Below are positions 1 through 6,600 of a DNA stretch of 9,863 bases, piece by piece; the stretch's first letter is position 1; each line of letters starts with the position of its first letter. This DNA is from an uncultured Flavobacteriia bacterium (GTDB taxonomy: Bacteria; Bacteroidota; Bacteroidia; Flavobacteriales_D; Crocinitomicaceae): NCBI GenBank assembly GCA_903928365.1, contig CAIYQV010000139.1, positions 1-9,863 on the forward strand, written 5' to 3'. Made by a program: the position numbers and the translations under genes. The notes under the pieces are model-generated. The model worked only from the letters and a program-made list of their open reading frames with translations, made no database searches and had not been told where the DNA came from.

Positions 1-2490
1 CTCTCTTGTTCGCTCAGCGATCTTCATTTCCAATCGGACTTGCTCTCTTCTTTCAGATTCAATTCTTTTTCTTATGATCCAGAATATTAACGCGATGCCT
101 AAAACAAAGCCAATTGAAATGAACCACCAGCTAGCCCAAAACGGTGGCTTTACGTGAATTGCCAGTTTAGCCGGTATCCCCCACGGGCCATCCGCCATTC
201 TACCATAAATACGCAACACATAATCTCCAGGTGAAAGTGAATTGAAATGGATCTCATTACTTGAACCAAGCATGAGCTCCCCTTCATCTGATCCCTCCAG
301 TATGTATTTGTAATTAACAAGATCCGGATTGCTCAGGTCAGACGGTTGGAAGCGCACGGTGAAACTGCGTTGCCTATAACCTAATTCTATCTGCTCCGTT
401 AATGCTATAGGCATGGAAAGGGGCGAACCGGGCTCATTTGGCTTTAACCAGAATTTGTCCAGTTTGAACTTTGTAATGACCACATCGATCTCACGTGAAT
501 TCTCAGCTAATTGTTTTGGATCAAAATAATTGTACCCGTAAATTCCTCCAAAAAACAATTCTCCGGTTCCAGAATTTAAATGTGCTCCAAGATTGAACTC
601 ATTACTCATTAAACCATCCTTCTCCGTAAAGTTTGTAAAGGCGCCGGTAGATGGATCAAAACGAGAAAGTCCTTTATTGGTGCTCATCCATAGTTTTCCT
701 TCCTTATCACGAAGAACACAATAGATCACGTTGTTTGGAAGCCCGTCCTTTTTAGTGTAGATCTTTACTCTTTTCGTCTTTAAATTGAAGTAAATAAGTC
801 CTGAACCAAAAGACCCCATCCAGAATTCATCCGGACTAACTTGACAGATACTACTGATATAATCTTTCGAATTTTTGAGAAGAACAGAATTATACTTGTA
901 TGGCATAATCTTCAACTCCTTTGCTGATGAAGAGAGCAAGCTAAGCTCCCCGGAACTGGTGGCAAACCAAACCCTGTTTTGCTTATCCTTAAAGATCACA
1001 CGACACGCTCCTGACGTAATGGTTTTTCCCGGAATTTTTGAGCTATGTTCAAAAACCTGTGTTTTACTCGTTTTAAAATTGACATAAAGCACCCCTGACT
1101 TTGTGCCGAGAAAATACTCGCCTTCTTTCCATTTAAAAATGGAATAGATCCGTTTTTGTTTGATAAATGCAACCTCTTTTAAGAATCGAGGTTGTTCAAA
1201 TCGATAGTTATTTGGTCCGTTTATCTTTAATTCAAAAAAGCCATCAGAACAGCCTACGTACAAATGATTCTCACTTAAAACTTCAATCGAATGCACCGCT
1301 TTTTCAACAATCTCAGAACTTGAACTGTTCTTTCTTTCTCGGTAATACTGTTCAAATTTACCCGTGCTTTTATCAAACCGCGAAACACCATCATCCGTTC
1401 CAATAAAAATGTATTTTGTGGCTTTATCTTCTCCAAAACTCCATACGTTTGGTGTGGGTATACCTTGCTCCAGGTTAGCACTGGGTCCTATACCTAATAT
1501 TCCCTGATTGGTAGGATTAAAACTGGAGAGCCCTCTTTCTGTTCCAATCCAGAATGTGCCTCTGATGTCACGGTATAACGTGTTTATATCATTAAATAAA
1601 AGCGCGTGTTTTTGAAAGAGATCTTGAACGCTATTGTAAATATTTCCGTCCGGAGCAATTGTAATCAGCCCAATATTAGTGGTTCCAATAAACCAGTAGT
1701 TACTGTTGGTTTTGTATATGTCTGACACGCTGATTGCACCAAATCTTTTATTGATAGATGGAAAGGCAGAAGTGCATTTACCTGTTTTTAAACGGTATTG
1801 AAAAATTCCCTGATTGGTTCCTATAAGAACACGGTCTTCATCACATTGGACAACTCGAAGTACGGTCATTGCACTCGTGACTTGTGTCGGTATTTCCAGT
1901 TTGATCGCCTTTCTTCTGTCTTTACTGATTATAAAAACTCCTTTATCCTCACTATTTACAAAAAGGGAATTGTCCTCTGCGGTGTATACTAAAGTGATCT
2001 TTTTGGATGGAATAAGTTGTTGGTAAGATGTAAATTTTAAGGATACAGGATCAAAAGCCATCACGCCTCTTCCTGATGTAGCCATCCAAATCAAACCATC
2101 CTCATCCAGGGTGATGCTCTCTATCTGAAGCGCTATTTTATCACTTGGTGAAAATGTTCTGAACTGTTCCGTTTTTGGATCAAATACCGTCAATCCGTTG
2201 GTAGTACCAAACCATAATTTACCATCCCCTGTTTTTAAAGATGCCTTAACATATTCACTTTCCAGTCCGGGGGTATCATCCGAACTAAAAACCTCAAATG
2301 ATCTTCCATCAAAGCGATTCAATCCATCCTGTGTGCCGATCCAAAGTGCATTATTATCGTCTTGGATAATGCAGGAAACAGAACTTTGAGAGAGCCCATC
2401 ATTGATGGTGTAATTTCTAAAACGATAGACTGATTGCGACCAACCTAAAAGGGAGATCCATAAATAAACTATTCCGAGGAGGTTTTTCAT
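1..2490 (-). CDS. Two-component-regulator propeller / Y_Y_Y membrane sensor, 3' end cut by window edge
   Basis: The reading frame is open from the ATG at 2490 down to base 1 (830 codons, no stop seen). An in-frame stop at 2512-2514 lies just upstream of the ATG. Residues 1-20 look like a signal peptide (MKNLLGIVYLWISLLGWSQS). Residues about 30-660 hold roughly 13 propeller repeats of the type LWIGTQDGLNRFD (49), LWFGTTNGLTVFDP (92), FWIGTERGLSSFNP (313), FWMGSFGSGL (556) and LWMSTNKGLSRFDP (600), which fits a double seven-bladed periplasmic sensor. A Y_Y_Y domain follows (about 705-783), then a membrane segment (about 785-806) and a charged cytoplasmic coiled coil ending IAERTRE. In this family the missing part is usually a histidine kinase, but a phosphatase or DNA-binding output is possible. 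The ligand is unknown. The start overlaps the ferritin stop as ATGA, and no clear ribosome binding site precedes it, so translation is probably coupled to ferritin. Confidence 0.9.
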   Translation of the reverse strand, partial: MKNLLGIVYLWISLLGWSQSVYRFRNYTINDGLSQSSVSCIIQDDNNALWIGTQDGLNRFDGRSFEVFSSDDTPGLESEYVKASLKTGDGKLWFGTTNGLTVFDPKTEQFRTFSPSDKIALQIESITLDEDGLIWMATSGRGVMAFDPVSLKFTSYQQLIPSKKITLVYTAEDNSLFVNSEDKGVFIISKDRRKAIKLEIPTQVTSAMTVLRVVQCDEDRVLIGTNQGIFQYRLKTGKCTSAFPSINKRFGAISVSDIYKTNSNYWFIGTTNIGLITIAPDGNIYNSVQDLFQKHALLFNDINTLYRDIRGTFWIGTERGLSSFNPTNQGILGIGPSANLEQGIPTPNVWSFGEDKATKYIFIGTDDGVSRFDKSTGKFEQYYRERKNSSSSEIVEKAVHSIEVLSENHLYVGCSDGFFELKINGPNNYRFEQPRFLKEVAFIKQKRIYSIFKWKEGEYFLGTKSGVLYVNFKTSKTQVFEHSSKIPGKTITSGACRVIFKDKQNRVWFATSSGELSLLSSSAKELKIMPYKYNSVLLKNSKDYISSICQVSPDEFWMGSFGSGLIYFNLKTKRVKIYTKKDGLPNNVIYCVLRDKEGKLWMSTNKGLSRFDPSTGAFTNFTEKDGLMSNEFNLGAHLNSGTGELFFGGIYGYNYFDPKQLAENSREIDVVITKFKLDKFWLKPNEPGSPLSMPIALTEQIELGYRQRSFTVRFQPSDLSNPDLVNYKYILEGSDEGELMLGSSNEIHFNSLSPGDYVLRIYGRMADGPWGIPAKLAIHVKPPFWASWWFISIGFVLGIALIFWIIRKRIESERREQVRLEMKIAERTRE

Positions 2491-3002
2491 GGATTTGTGC
2501 CTGACGTATCTTTAGCCGCAGCTGCTGTTTCTAAGTCTCTGTCAAACATGTACATTCCTCCTTTATCTCCGCCAATCAATCGGAGTTTATCCAACACAGA
2601 TCGAGCTAGCGCCTCTTCTTCCAGTTGTTCTGAAACGTACCACTGAACAAAGTTGTGTGTGGTGTAATCCTTTTCCTGTAAACAAATGTCCACCAATTCA
2701 TTAATGCTTTCCGTAACGGAAATTTCATGCTCTAATAACAGCTCAAAAACCTTCTCCAGGTGGTCAAAATCTTTAGGAGGTTGTTCTACAGAGGGAATTT
2801 CTGCTTTTCCCCCTCTTTCGTTAACGAATTTGATGAGCTTAAGCATATGAAATCGTTCTTCGTCTGAGTGAGCATACATAAATTTGGCCGTTCCGTTCAA
2901 GCCGTTATTCTCCGCCCAGGAAGCCATCGCGAGATAATATTGAGAAGACGAAGCTTCTTTTCTGATCTGTTCATTCAAAGCTATCTCAACTCTCTTGTTC
3001 AT
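2487..3002 (-). CDS. ftnA: Bacterial non-heme ferritin (FtnA type)
   Basis: This cytoplasmic iron-storage protein oxidises Fe(II) and stores ferric mineral in a 24-subunit shell. From the ATG at 3002 it has 171 residues. The ferroxidase ligands of E. coli FtnA (E17, Y24, E50, H53, E94, Q127, E130) all have counterparts, each shifted by exactly one residue: E16, Y23, E49, H52, E93, Q126 and E129. The family-typical stretch NFVQWYVSEQLEEE is present. An in-frame TTG at 3023 would add seven residues. I prefer the ATG because it matches the family N-terminus and leaves a leader of about 35 nt behind the candidate promoter. The C-terminus carries an Ala/Thr/Ser-rich tail beyond the last helix. The stop overlaps the start of the propeller sensor gene (ATGA), making this the first gene of a probable two-gene operon. 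It is divergent from rnr. Confidence 0.95.
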   Translation of the reverse strand: MNKRVEIALNEQIRKEASSSQYYLAMASWAENNGLNGTAKFMYAHSDEERFHMLKLIKFVNERGGKAEIPSVEQPPKDFDHLEKVFELLLEHEISVTESINELVDICLQEKDYTTHNFVQWYVSEQLEEEALARSVLDKLRLIGGDKGGMYMFDRDLETAAAAKDTSGTNP

Positions 3003-3043
3003 ATGAAGGATTTGTTTATTCAAGGATAAAAATACGTTTTTGG

Positions 3044-3074
3044 CCTAACTATGGCTCTGTGTTACGAACACAAA
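3044..3074 (-). promoter_or_regulatory. Candidate ferritin promoter (Bacteroidota type)
   Basis: On the minus strand TTTG (3074-3071) is followed after exactly 19 nt by TAGTTAGG (3051-3044). This resembles the Bacteroidota consensus TTTG-N19-TAnnTTTG. The spacing and the -33 box are perfect, but the -7 box has two mismatches. Transcription would start near 3037, about 35 nt before the ATG at 3002. This is pattern matching only. Confidence 0.4.
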
Positions 3075-3086
3075 CTCTTAAATTTA
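3056..3086 (+). promoter_or_regulatory. Weak candidate rnr promoter
   Basis: TCTG (3056-3059), then 19 nt, then TAAATTTA (3079-3086). This is one mismatch per box from TTTG-N19-TAnnTTTG. Transcription would start near 3093, about 19 nt before the rnr ATG. The region is AT-rich, so a chance match is easy. Confidence 0.22.
3058..3072. promoter_or_regulatory. Candidate operator palindrome between ftnA and rnr
   Basis: TGTGTT-ACG-AACACA is a perfect inverted repeat with 6-bp arms and a 3-bp centre. It sits in the spacer of the candidate ferritin promoter and overlaps the upstream part of the candidate rnr promoter, which is where a repressor could block both. The TGTG...CACA ends resemble CRP/FNR-family half-sites, but the spacing differs from the E. 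coli consensus. The regulator is unknown. Confidence 0.35.
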
Positions 3087-3111
3087 GTTCAATAAAGTTT
3101 AATTTAGTCGG

Positions 3112-5250
3112 ATGTCTAAAAAAAAGAAACAAAAGGGTCCTGGAAAAATGAAATCCAGTCTCACTCATGTCATCCGTAAAGTATTTGAAAACAATCCTGA
3201 AAGTGCCCTAACTCACAAACAAGTTTGTACGCTGATAGATTTAAGAGAAAATGCTTTACGCAAACTGGCGTTTGATGTTTTACAAGAACTCAGCGACCGG
3301 GGTGAACTTGAGAGACATTCTCATGGCGTATTTTCTTTAGCTGCTCAAGGAAGTGGAATCATTGGTTTGATAGAAGTAACAGCGAGAGGAGCAGGTTTTC
3401 TGGTGCCGGAAGACGGGACAGAAGATGTGTTTATTGCACCACATAACCTGGGACAGGCCCTCCATGGAGACAGAGTTAAAGCGAGAATCATCAAAAAAGG
3501 AAAAGGTAGAGCGGAAGGAGAAATTATTGAAGTGCTTGAACGCGAAAAAACACAATTCGTAGGTACAATCGAAATGCATGAAAAGTTTGCCTTCCTGATT
3601 CCGGATAATGTAAAGGCAGGAACGGATATTTACATTTCGAAGGAAAAACTGAATGGTGCGCTCCATGGGGATAAAGCACTCGTTCGAATAACCGTTTGGC
3701 CAAAATCATCGGATAGTCCATACGGTGAGGTAATCGAGGTTCTGGGTAAGCCTGGTTCGAATGATACAGAAATGATCAGTATACTATGTAACCACGGTAT
3801 TGATTTTAAATTTCCGCAAGAAGTACTCGAGGAAGCAGAAACAGTAGGAATGGATCTGGAAGATGAAGAAATAAAGAAACGACGAGACTTCCGAAAAATC
3901 ACCACATTTACCATTGATCCTGTGGATGCTAAGGATTTTGATGATGCCTTATCAGTGCAGAAATTAGAAAATGGAAGGTATGAAATCGGTGTACATATTG
4001 CTGATGTAAGTCATTATGTTCGTCCCGGAAGTGCCATGGATACTGAAGCATTGAAACGTTCAAATTCCGTGTACCTCGTAGACAGAGTCATTCCAATGTT
4101 ACCGGAACAACTATCGAATATGGCCTGCTCACTTCGTCCGAATGAGGATAAATACAGTTTTTCAGCTGTGTTCGAAATGGATGAAAAAGGTAAAATATAT
4201 AACGAATGGTTTGGAAGAACAGTCATTCATTCCGATCGGCGTTTTGCATACGAAGAAGCACAAGAAATCATTGAAGGAAAGGATGGTGATTATAAAACAG
4301 AAATCCTTCTTTTGGATGGCATTGCAAAGACCTTAAGAAAAGACCGTTTAAAACAAGGTGCTCTAAGCATAGAATCTGAAGAAATGCGTTTTAAACTGGA
4401 TGAAAGCGGACACCCTGTTCAGGTGATGATTAAAACTTCCAAAGACGCTCACAAACTAATCGAAGAATTCATGCTTCTTGCAAATAAGCGGATTGCTTTG
4501 TTTGTTGGAAAAGCAGAAAAGGGAAAAGAAGCAGTTCCTTTTGTCTACCGAATTCATGACAAACCTGAAATGGCTAAAATCGCATTATTCAATGTCTTTA
4601 TAGGTAAATTCGGTTACGAACTTGATTTTTCACATCCTGATCAAATTGCACAAAGTATCAATAAATTACTGGAAGATATCCGCCTGAAAAATGAGTATTC
4701 CCTCATTCAAACCATGGCTATACGTTCAATGGCAAAAGCTACATATGATACTACAAACATTGGTCATTACGGTTTAGCTTTTGATTTTTACACGCATTTT
4801 ACTTCTCCCATCAGAAGGTATGCAGACCTTGTAGTACATCGTATATTACAGGAAAAACTCACCAATGGAAAGCATTTATACGGAAAGGATCTGGGAGATG
4901 TCTGTAAACGTATTTCCAGAATGGAAAGAAAAGCCACGGAAGCAGAACGAGAATCTACTAAATATTTTCAGACCTTATTCGTGCAAGATCATATCGGTGA
5001 AGAATTCGAAGGAACGGTTTCCGGGATTGCTGAATTCGGAATGTTTGTTAAGATGGATGAAAACCAATGCGAAGGAATGGTGCCAATGAATGGAATTCCC
5101 GGTGACCGTTTCTATTTCGACGCAGATAAATACCGGATCATTGGTGCGAAAACGAAAAAAGAATACAATTTTGGTGACCGTGTGAAAGTTCGTATTTATG
5201 AGGTTCACCCGCGTAAACGACAGATAGACCTTGAACTAATCGTAGATTAA
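3112..5250 (+). CDS. rnr: Ribonuclease R (3'-5' exoribonuclease)
   Basis: This RNB-family exoribonuclease degrades structured RNA in the 3' to 5' direction. Domain order in 712 residues: a basic N-terminus (SKKKKQK), a winged-helix domain (about 15-75), two cold-shock/OB domains (about 80-140 and 148-212), the RNB catalytic domain (about 258-580) and a C-terminal S1 domain (about 628-710). The catalytic metal ligands are in the motif TIDPVDAKDFDDAL, as D269, D275, D277 and D278, equivalent to D201/D207/D209/D210 of E. coli RNase II. Y321 (NSVYLVDR) and R568/R569 (TSPIRRY) match known active-site positions. The protein is about 100 residues shorter than E. coli RNase R (813 aa). It lacks that enzyme's lysine-rich C-terminal tail and ends directly after S1. 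The start is the first ATG of the frame. Its stop overlaps the stop of the convergent response regulator by 4 bp. Confidence 0.97.
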   Translation: MSKKKKQKGPGKMKSSLTHVIRKVFENNPESALTHKQVCTLIDLRENALRKLAFDVLQELSDRGELERHSHGVFSLAAQGSGIIGLIEVTARGAGFLVPEDGTEDVFIAPHNLGQALHGDRVKARIIKKGKGRAEGEIIEVLEREKTQFVGTIEMHEKFAFLIPDNVKAGTDIYISKEKLNGALHGDKALVRITVWPKSSDSPYGEVIEVLGKPGSNDTEMISILCNHGIDFKFPQEVLEEAETVGMDLEDEEIKKRRDFRKITTFTIDPVDAKDFDDALSVQKLENGRYEIGVHIADVSHYVRPGSAMDTEALKRSNSVYLVDRVIPMLPEQLSNMACSLRPNEDKYSFSAVFEMDEKGKIYNEWFGRTVIHSDRRFAYEEAQEIIEGKDGDYKTEILLLDGIAKTLRKDRLKQGALSIESEEMRFKLDESGHPVQVMIKTSKDAHKLIEEFMLLANKRIALFVGKAEKGKEAVPFVYRIHDKPEMAKIALFNVFIGKFGYELDFSHPDQIAQSINKLLEDIRLKNEYSLIQTMAIRSMAKATYDTTNIGHYGLAFDFYTHFTSPIRRYADLVVHRILQEKLTNGKHLYGKDLGDVCKRISRMERKATEAERESTKYFQTLFVQDHIGEEFEGTVSGIAEFGMFVKMDENQCEGMVPMNGIPGDRFYFDADKYRIIGAKTKKEYNFGDRVKVRIYEVHPRKRQIDLELIVD

Positions 5251-6002
5251 ACTAACCTGATTCTGTTATTCAGTTCGTCTCTATAGGAGCCTCCTATCGG
5301 GATCACTTTCTTATCTTTTTCCAAGGTGAGATTAGGATATTCAATAGATGCTATCTTATCCATTCTAACAATAAAGGATCTGTGCACACGAACGAAATCC
5401 GACATGCCTAATTTGGTTTCAATGTCTTTCATAGTGGAATGAATCGTAAACCTGGTATCGGATGTGTGAATCACCACATAATCCTTTAAAGCTTCTACAT
5501 AGAAAATATCAGCCGTTCTCAGTTTTACAAGCTTACTGTTTGATTTAACAAAAATAAAGTCAGAAGAAGCATCTTTATTCTCAACAATAGAATACAAGAA
5601 GTCGCGCTCCCTTTTTATAGCTTGTTCTTTACCATGTTTATAAACAGCGACTTCAATCGTTGTTTGAAGGTCCACTTCCTTAAATGGTTTAATGATGTAC
5701 CCATAAGGTTCTGCTATTTTCGCTTTTTCCAGTGTAGCTTCATCGGCATAAGCAGTTAAAAAGATGACAGGTACAGTAAACAATTCCTTCATTTTAAGAG
5801 CTGTATCTATTCCATTTATATCTCCTTTTAGCATGATATCCATTAACACCAGATCCGGTTGCTCTTTTCCAGCTAAATCTATAGCTTTATCGCTGGAGGA
5901 AGCAATTCCACACACGGCGTAACCTAATTTATTCAAACTAAATTGTATGTCTTTTGCTACGATGGATTCGTCTTCCACAATTAGAATCTTGGTCTTCGAC
6001 AT
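5247..6002 (-). CDS. LytTR-family response regulator (REC-LytTR)
   Basis: This cytoplasmic two-component transcription regulator has 251 residues. The REC domain (about 4-122) has the acidic pair E10/D11, phospho-acceptor D55 (LVLMDIML), T83 (LTAY) and K105 (IIKPF), so phosphorylation is expected to be functional. A charged linker (about 123-145) leads to a LytTR DNA-binding domain (about 149-248) with the typical IFYVEALKDYV and VRVHRSFIV blocks. The motif MDIMLKGDINGID is typical of Bacteroidota regulators of this class. No histidine kinase gene adjoins it, so it is an orphan within this window. The gene is convergent with rnr (4-bp overlap of stops) and divergent from rpiB across a 598-bp AT-rich region. 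Its targets cannot be read from the sequence. Confidence 0.93.
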   Translation of the reverse strand: MSKTKILIVEDESIVAKDIQFSLNKLGYAVCGIASSSDKAIDLAGKEQPDLVLMDIMLKGDINGIDTALKMKELFTVPVIFLTAYADEATLEKAKIAEPYGYIIKPFKEVDLQTTIEVAVYKHGKEQAIKRERDFLYSIVENKDASSDFIFVKSNSKLVKLRTADIFYVEALKDYVVIHTSDTRFTIHSTMKDIETKLGMSDFVRVHRSFIVRMDKIASIEYPNLTLEKDKKVIPIGGSYRDELNNRIRLV

Positions 6003-6033
6003 GGTTTATTTCAGTGAAAATGTAGTATTAGCT

Positions 6034-6041
6034 CAAAGGTA
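6034..6041 (-). promoter_or_regulatory. Promoter -7 box of the LytTR regulator
   Basis: The minus strand reads TACCTTTG, a perfect match to the Bacteroidota -7 element TAnnTTTG, and would give a leader of about 25 nt. No good TTTG lies 17-23 nt upstream, so the -33 element is weak or absent. The same octamer serves as the rpiB -7 box at the other end of the gap. Confidence 0.42.
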
Positions 6042-6211
6042 AATTTTTTTTCAAACGAAATGTAATCAGCAAAACATTGTGATTCATTAATAGAATAAAT
6101 AAATAATATTTTAAAAATTGATTTTTATTATGTTTTATTAAGGCTGTGAATATGTGTATAGTTATCTTCTAAAAAACTTGCTTATGTAACCATATAGGGT
6201 TTATTAAAACG

Positions 6212-6220
6212 TTATTCACA
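6212..6220 (+). promoter_or_regulatory. DnaA box (TTATTCACA)
   Basis: Perfect 9/9 match to the DnaA-binding consensus TTATNCACA. It is followed after 14 nt by the AT-rich direct repeat at 6235-6261, an arrangement expected of a box next to an unwinding element. Confidence 0.5.
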
Positions 6221-6234
6221 ATGAATTTGTAATG

Positions 6235-6261
6235 TAAGTAATTAATAAATAAGTAATTAAT
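6235..6261 (+). repeat. AT-rich 12-bp direct repeat, possible DNA unwinding element
   Basis: TAAGTAATTAAT occurs exactly at 6235-6246 and again at 6250-6261, separated by AAA (period 15 bp). A looser third copy (CAGTAAATAA) follows at 6262-6271. Only two G bases occur in the 27 bp. The 15-bp period is a multiple of three, and the trimers TAA and AAG recur, which loosely recalls DnaA-trio elements. The exact repeat is certain; a role as unwinding element is inferred from the neighbouring DnaA box. Confidence 0.45.
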
Positions 6262-6376
6262 CAGTAAATAACAATTAGGTTAGTGAATCCAATAGTGTAT
6301 AATTCATCACTTGTTTTTCTGTTAGAATTGGTGAATTGACTATGCAAAACTTTACAGCATATTAAGTAAACTTTGC

Positions 6377-6409
6377 TTGTATATAAGATATTTGTTTCGG
6401 TATATACAA
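6377..6409. repeat. 9-bp perfect inverted repeat in the AT-rich gap
   Basis: TTGTATATA (6377-6385) and TATATACAA (6401-6409) are exact reverse complements around a 15-nt loop. The stem is all A/T except one pair per arm, and no T-run follows, so this is not a good terminator. It could be a protein-binding dyad or a cruciform-prone element of the candidate origin. Its left arm overlaps an 8/9 DnaA-box match (6378-6386). Confidence 0.45.
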
Positions 6410-6443
6410 CAACTTAAAATAAGCAAGAGAAAGATGTTGGAAA

Positions 6444-6452
6444 TTATTCACA
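6444..6452 (+). promoter_or_regulatory. DnaA box (TTATTCACA)
   Basis: A second perfect copy of the nonamer at 6212-6220, on the same strand and 232 bp away, matching TTATNCACA 9/9. Confidence 0.5.
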
Positions 6453-6544
6453 TGTAATTAAAGCATTGTTTATACTCCCTGTCGAAAACCTGTAAATATA
6501 AAACACTAATAACTAGCGTTTTAAAATTTGTTTAAAGTTCCATT

Positions 6545-6553
6545 TGTGTAAAA
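6545..6553 (-). promoter_or_regulatory. DnaA box (TTTTACACA, reverse strand)
   Basis: The minus strand reads TTTTACACA, matching the relaxed consensus TTWTNCACA. It lies immediately upstream of the rpiB -33 element, so DnaA binding here could also affect rpiB transcription. A TTATCAACA (8/9) lies 11 nt further on, inside the rpiB promoter spacer (6565-6573). Confidence 0.4.
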
Positions 6554-6585
6554 TTTGAAGCACATGTTGATAAGCATTACCTTTG
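6554..6585 (+). promoter_or_regulatory. rpiB promoter (Bacteroidota type)
   Basis: TTTG (6554-6557), then 20 nt, then TACCTTTG (6578-6585). Both boxes match TTTG/TAnnTTTG perfectly and the spacing is within the usual range. Transcription should begin about 6590-6592, giving a leader of roughly 10 nt to the ATG at 6601 or about 20 nt to the ATG at 6610. Confidence 0.65.
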
Positions 6586-6600
6586 TAAAAACAGCAATAT

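Larger units (their letters stand above)
6003..6600. other. Long AT-rich non-coding region; candidate replication origin (oriC)
   Basis: No plausible gene is seen in this 598-bp gap. By hand count about 146 of 598 bases are G or C (about 24%), well below the surrounding genes. It contains two perfect DnaA boxes TTATTCACA (6212-6220, 6444-6452) and one TTTTACACA on the minus strand (6545-6553). Five further minus-strand 8/9 matches to TTATNCACA lie at 6145-6153, 6153-6161, 6294-6302, 6378-6386 and 6565-6573. An AT-rich 12-bp direct repeat lies 14 nt beyond the first perfect box. A box cluster, low G+C and AT-rich repeats are the usual ingredients of a bacterial origin. The divergent promoters of the response regulator and rpiB occupy its two ends. 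dnaA is not in the window, and strand skew has not been calculated. Confidence 0.42.

Noticed and set aside
875..2389. Short plus-strand open frames inside the propeller sensor
   Set aside because: They are antisense to a continuous 830-codon minus-strand frame with clear propeller repeats, and their products look like no known proteins.
3003..3023. Upstream TTG start for ferritin adding seven residues
   Set aside because: The ATG at 3002 aligns with E. coli FtnA at a constant one-residue offset. The added MNKQILH has no family counterpart and would shorten the leader.
6153..6285. LytTR-type binding sites (paired 9-mers) in the AT-rich gap
   Set aside because: TAGGTTAGT (6276-6284) matches a LytTR-like 9-mer in 8 of 9 positions, but I found no second copy at the expected spacing, so no site is claimed.
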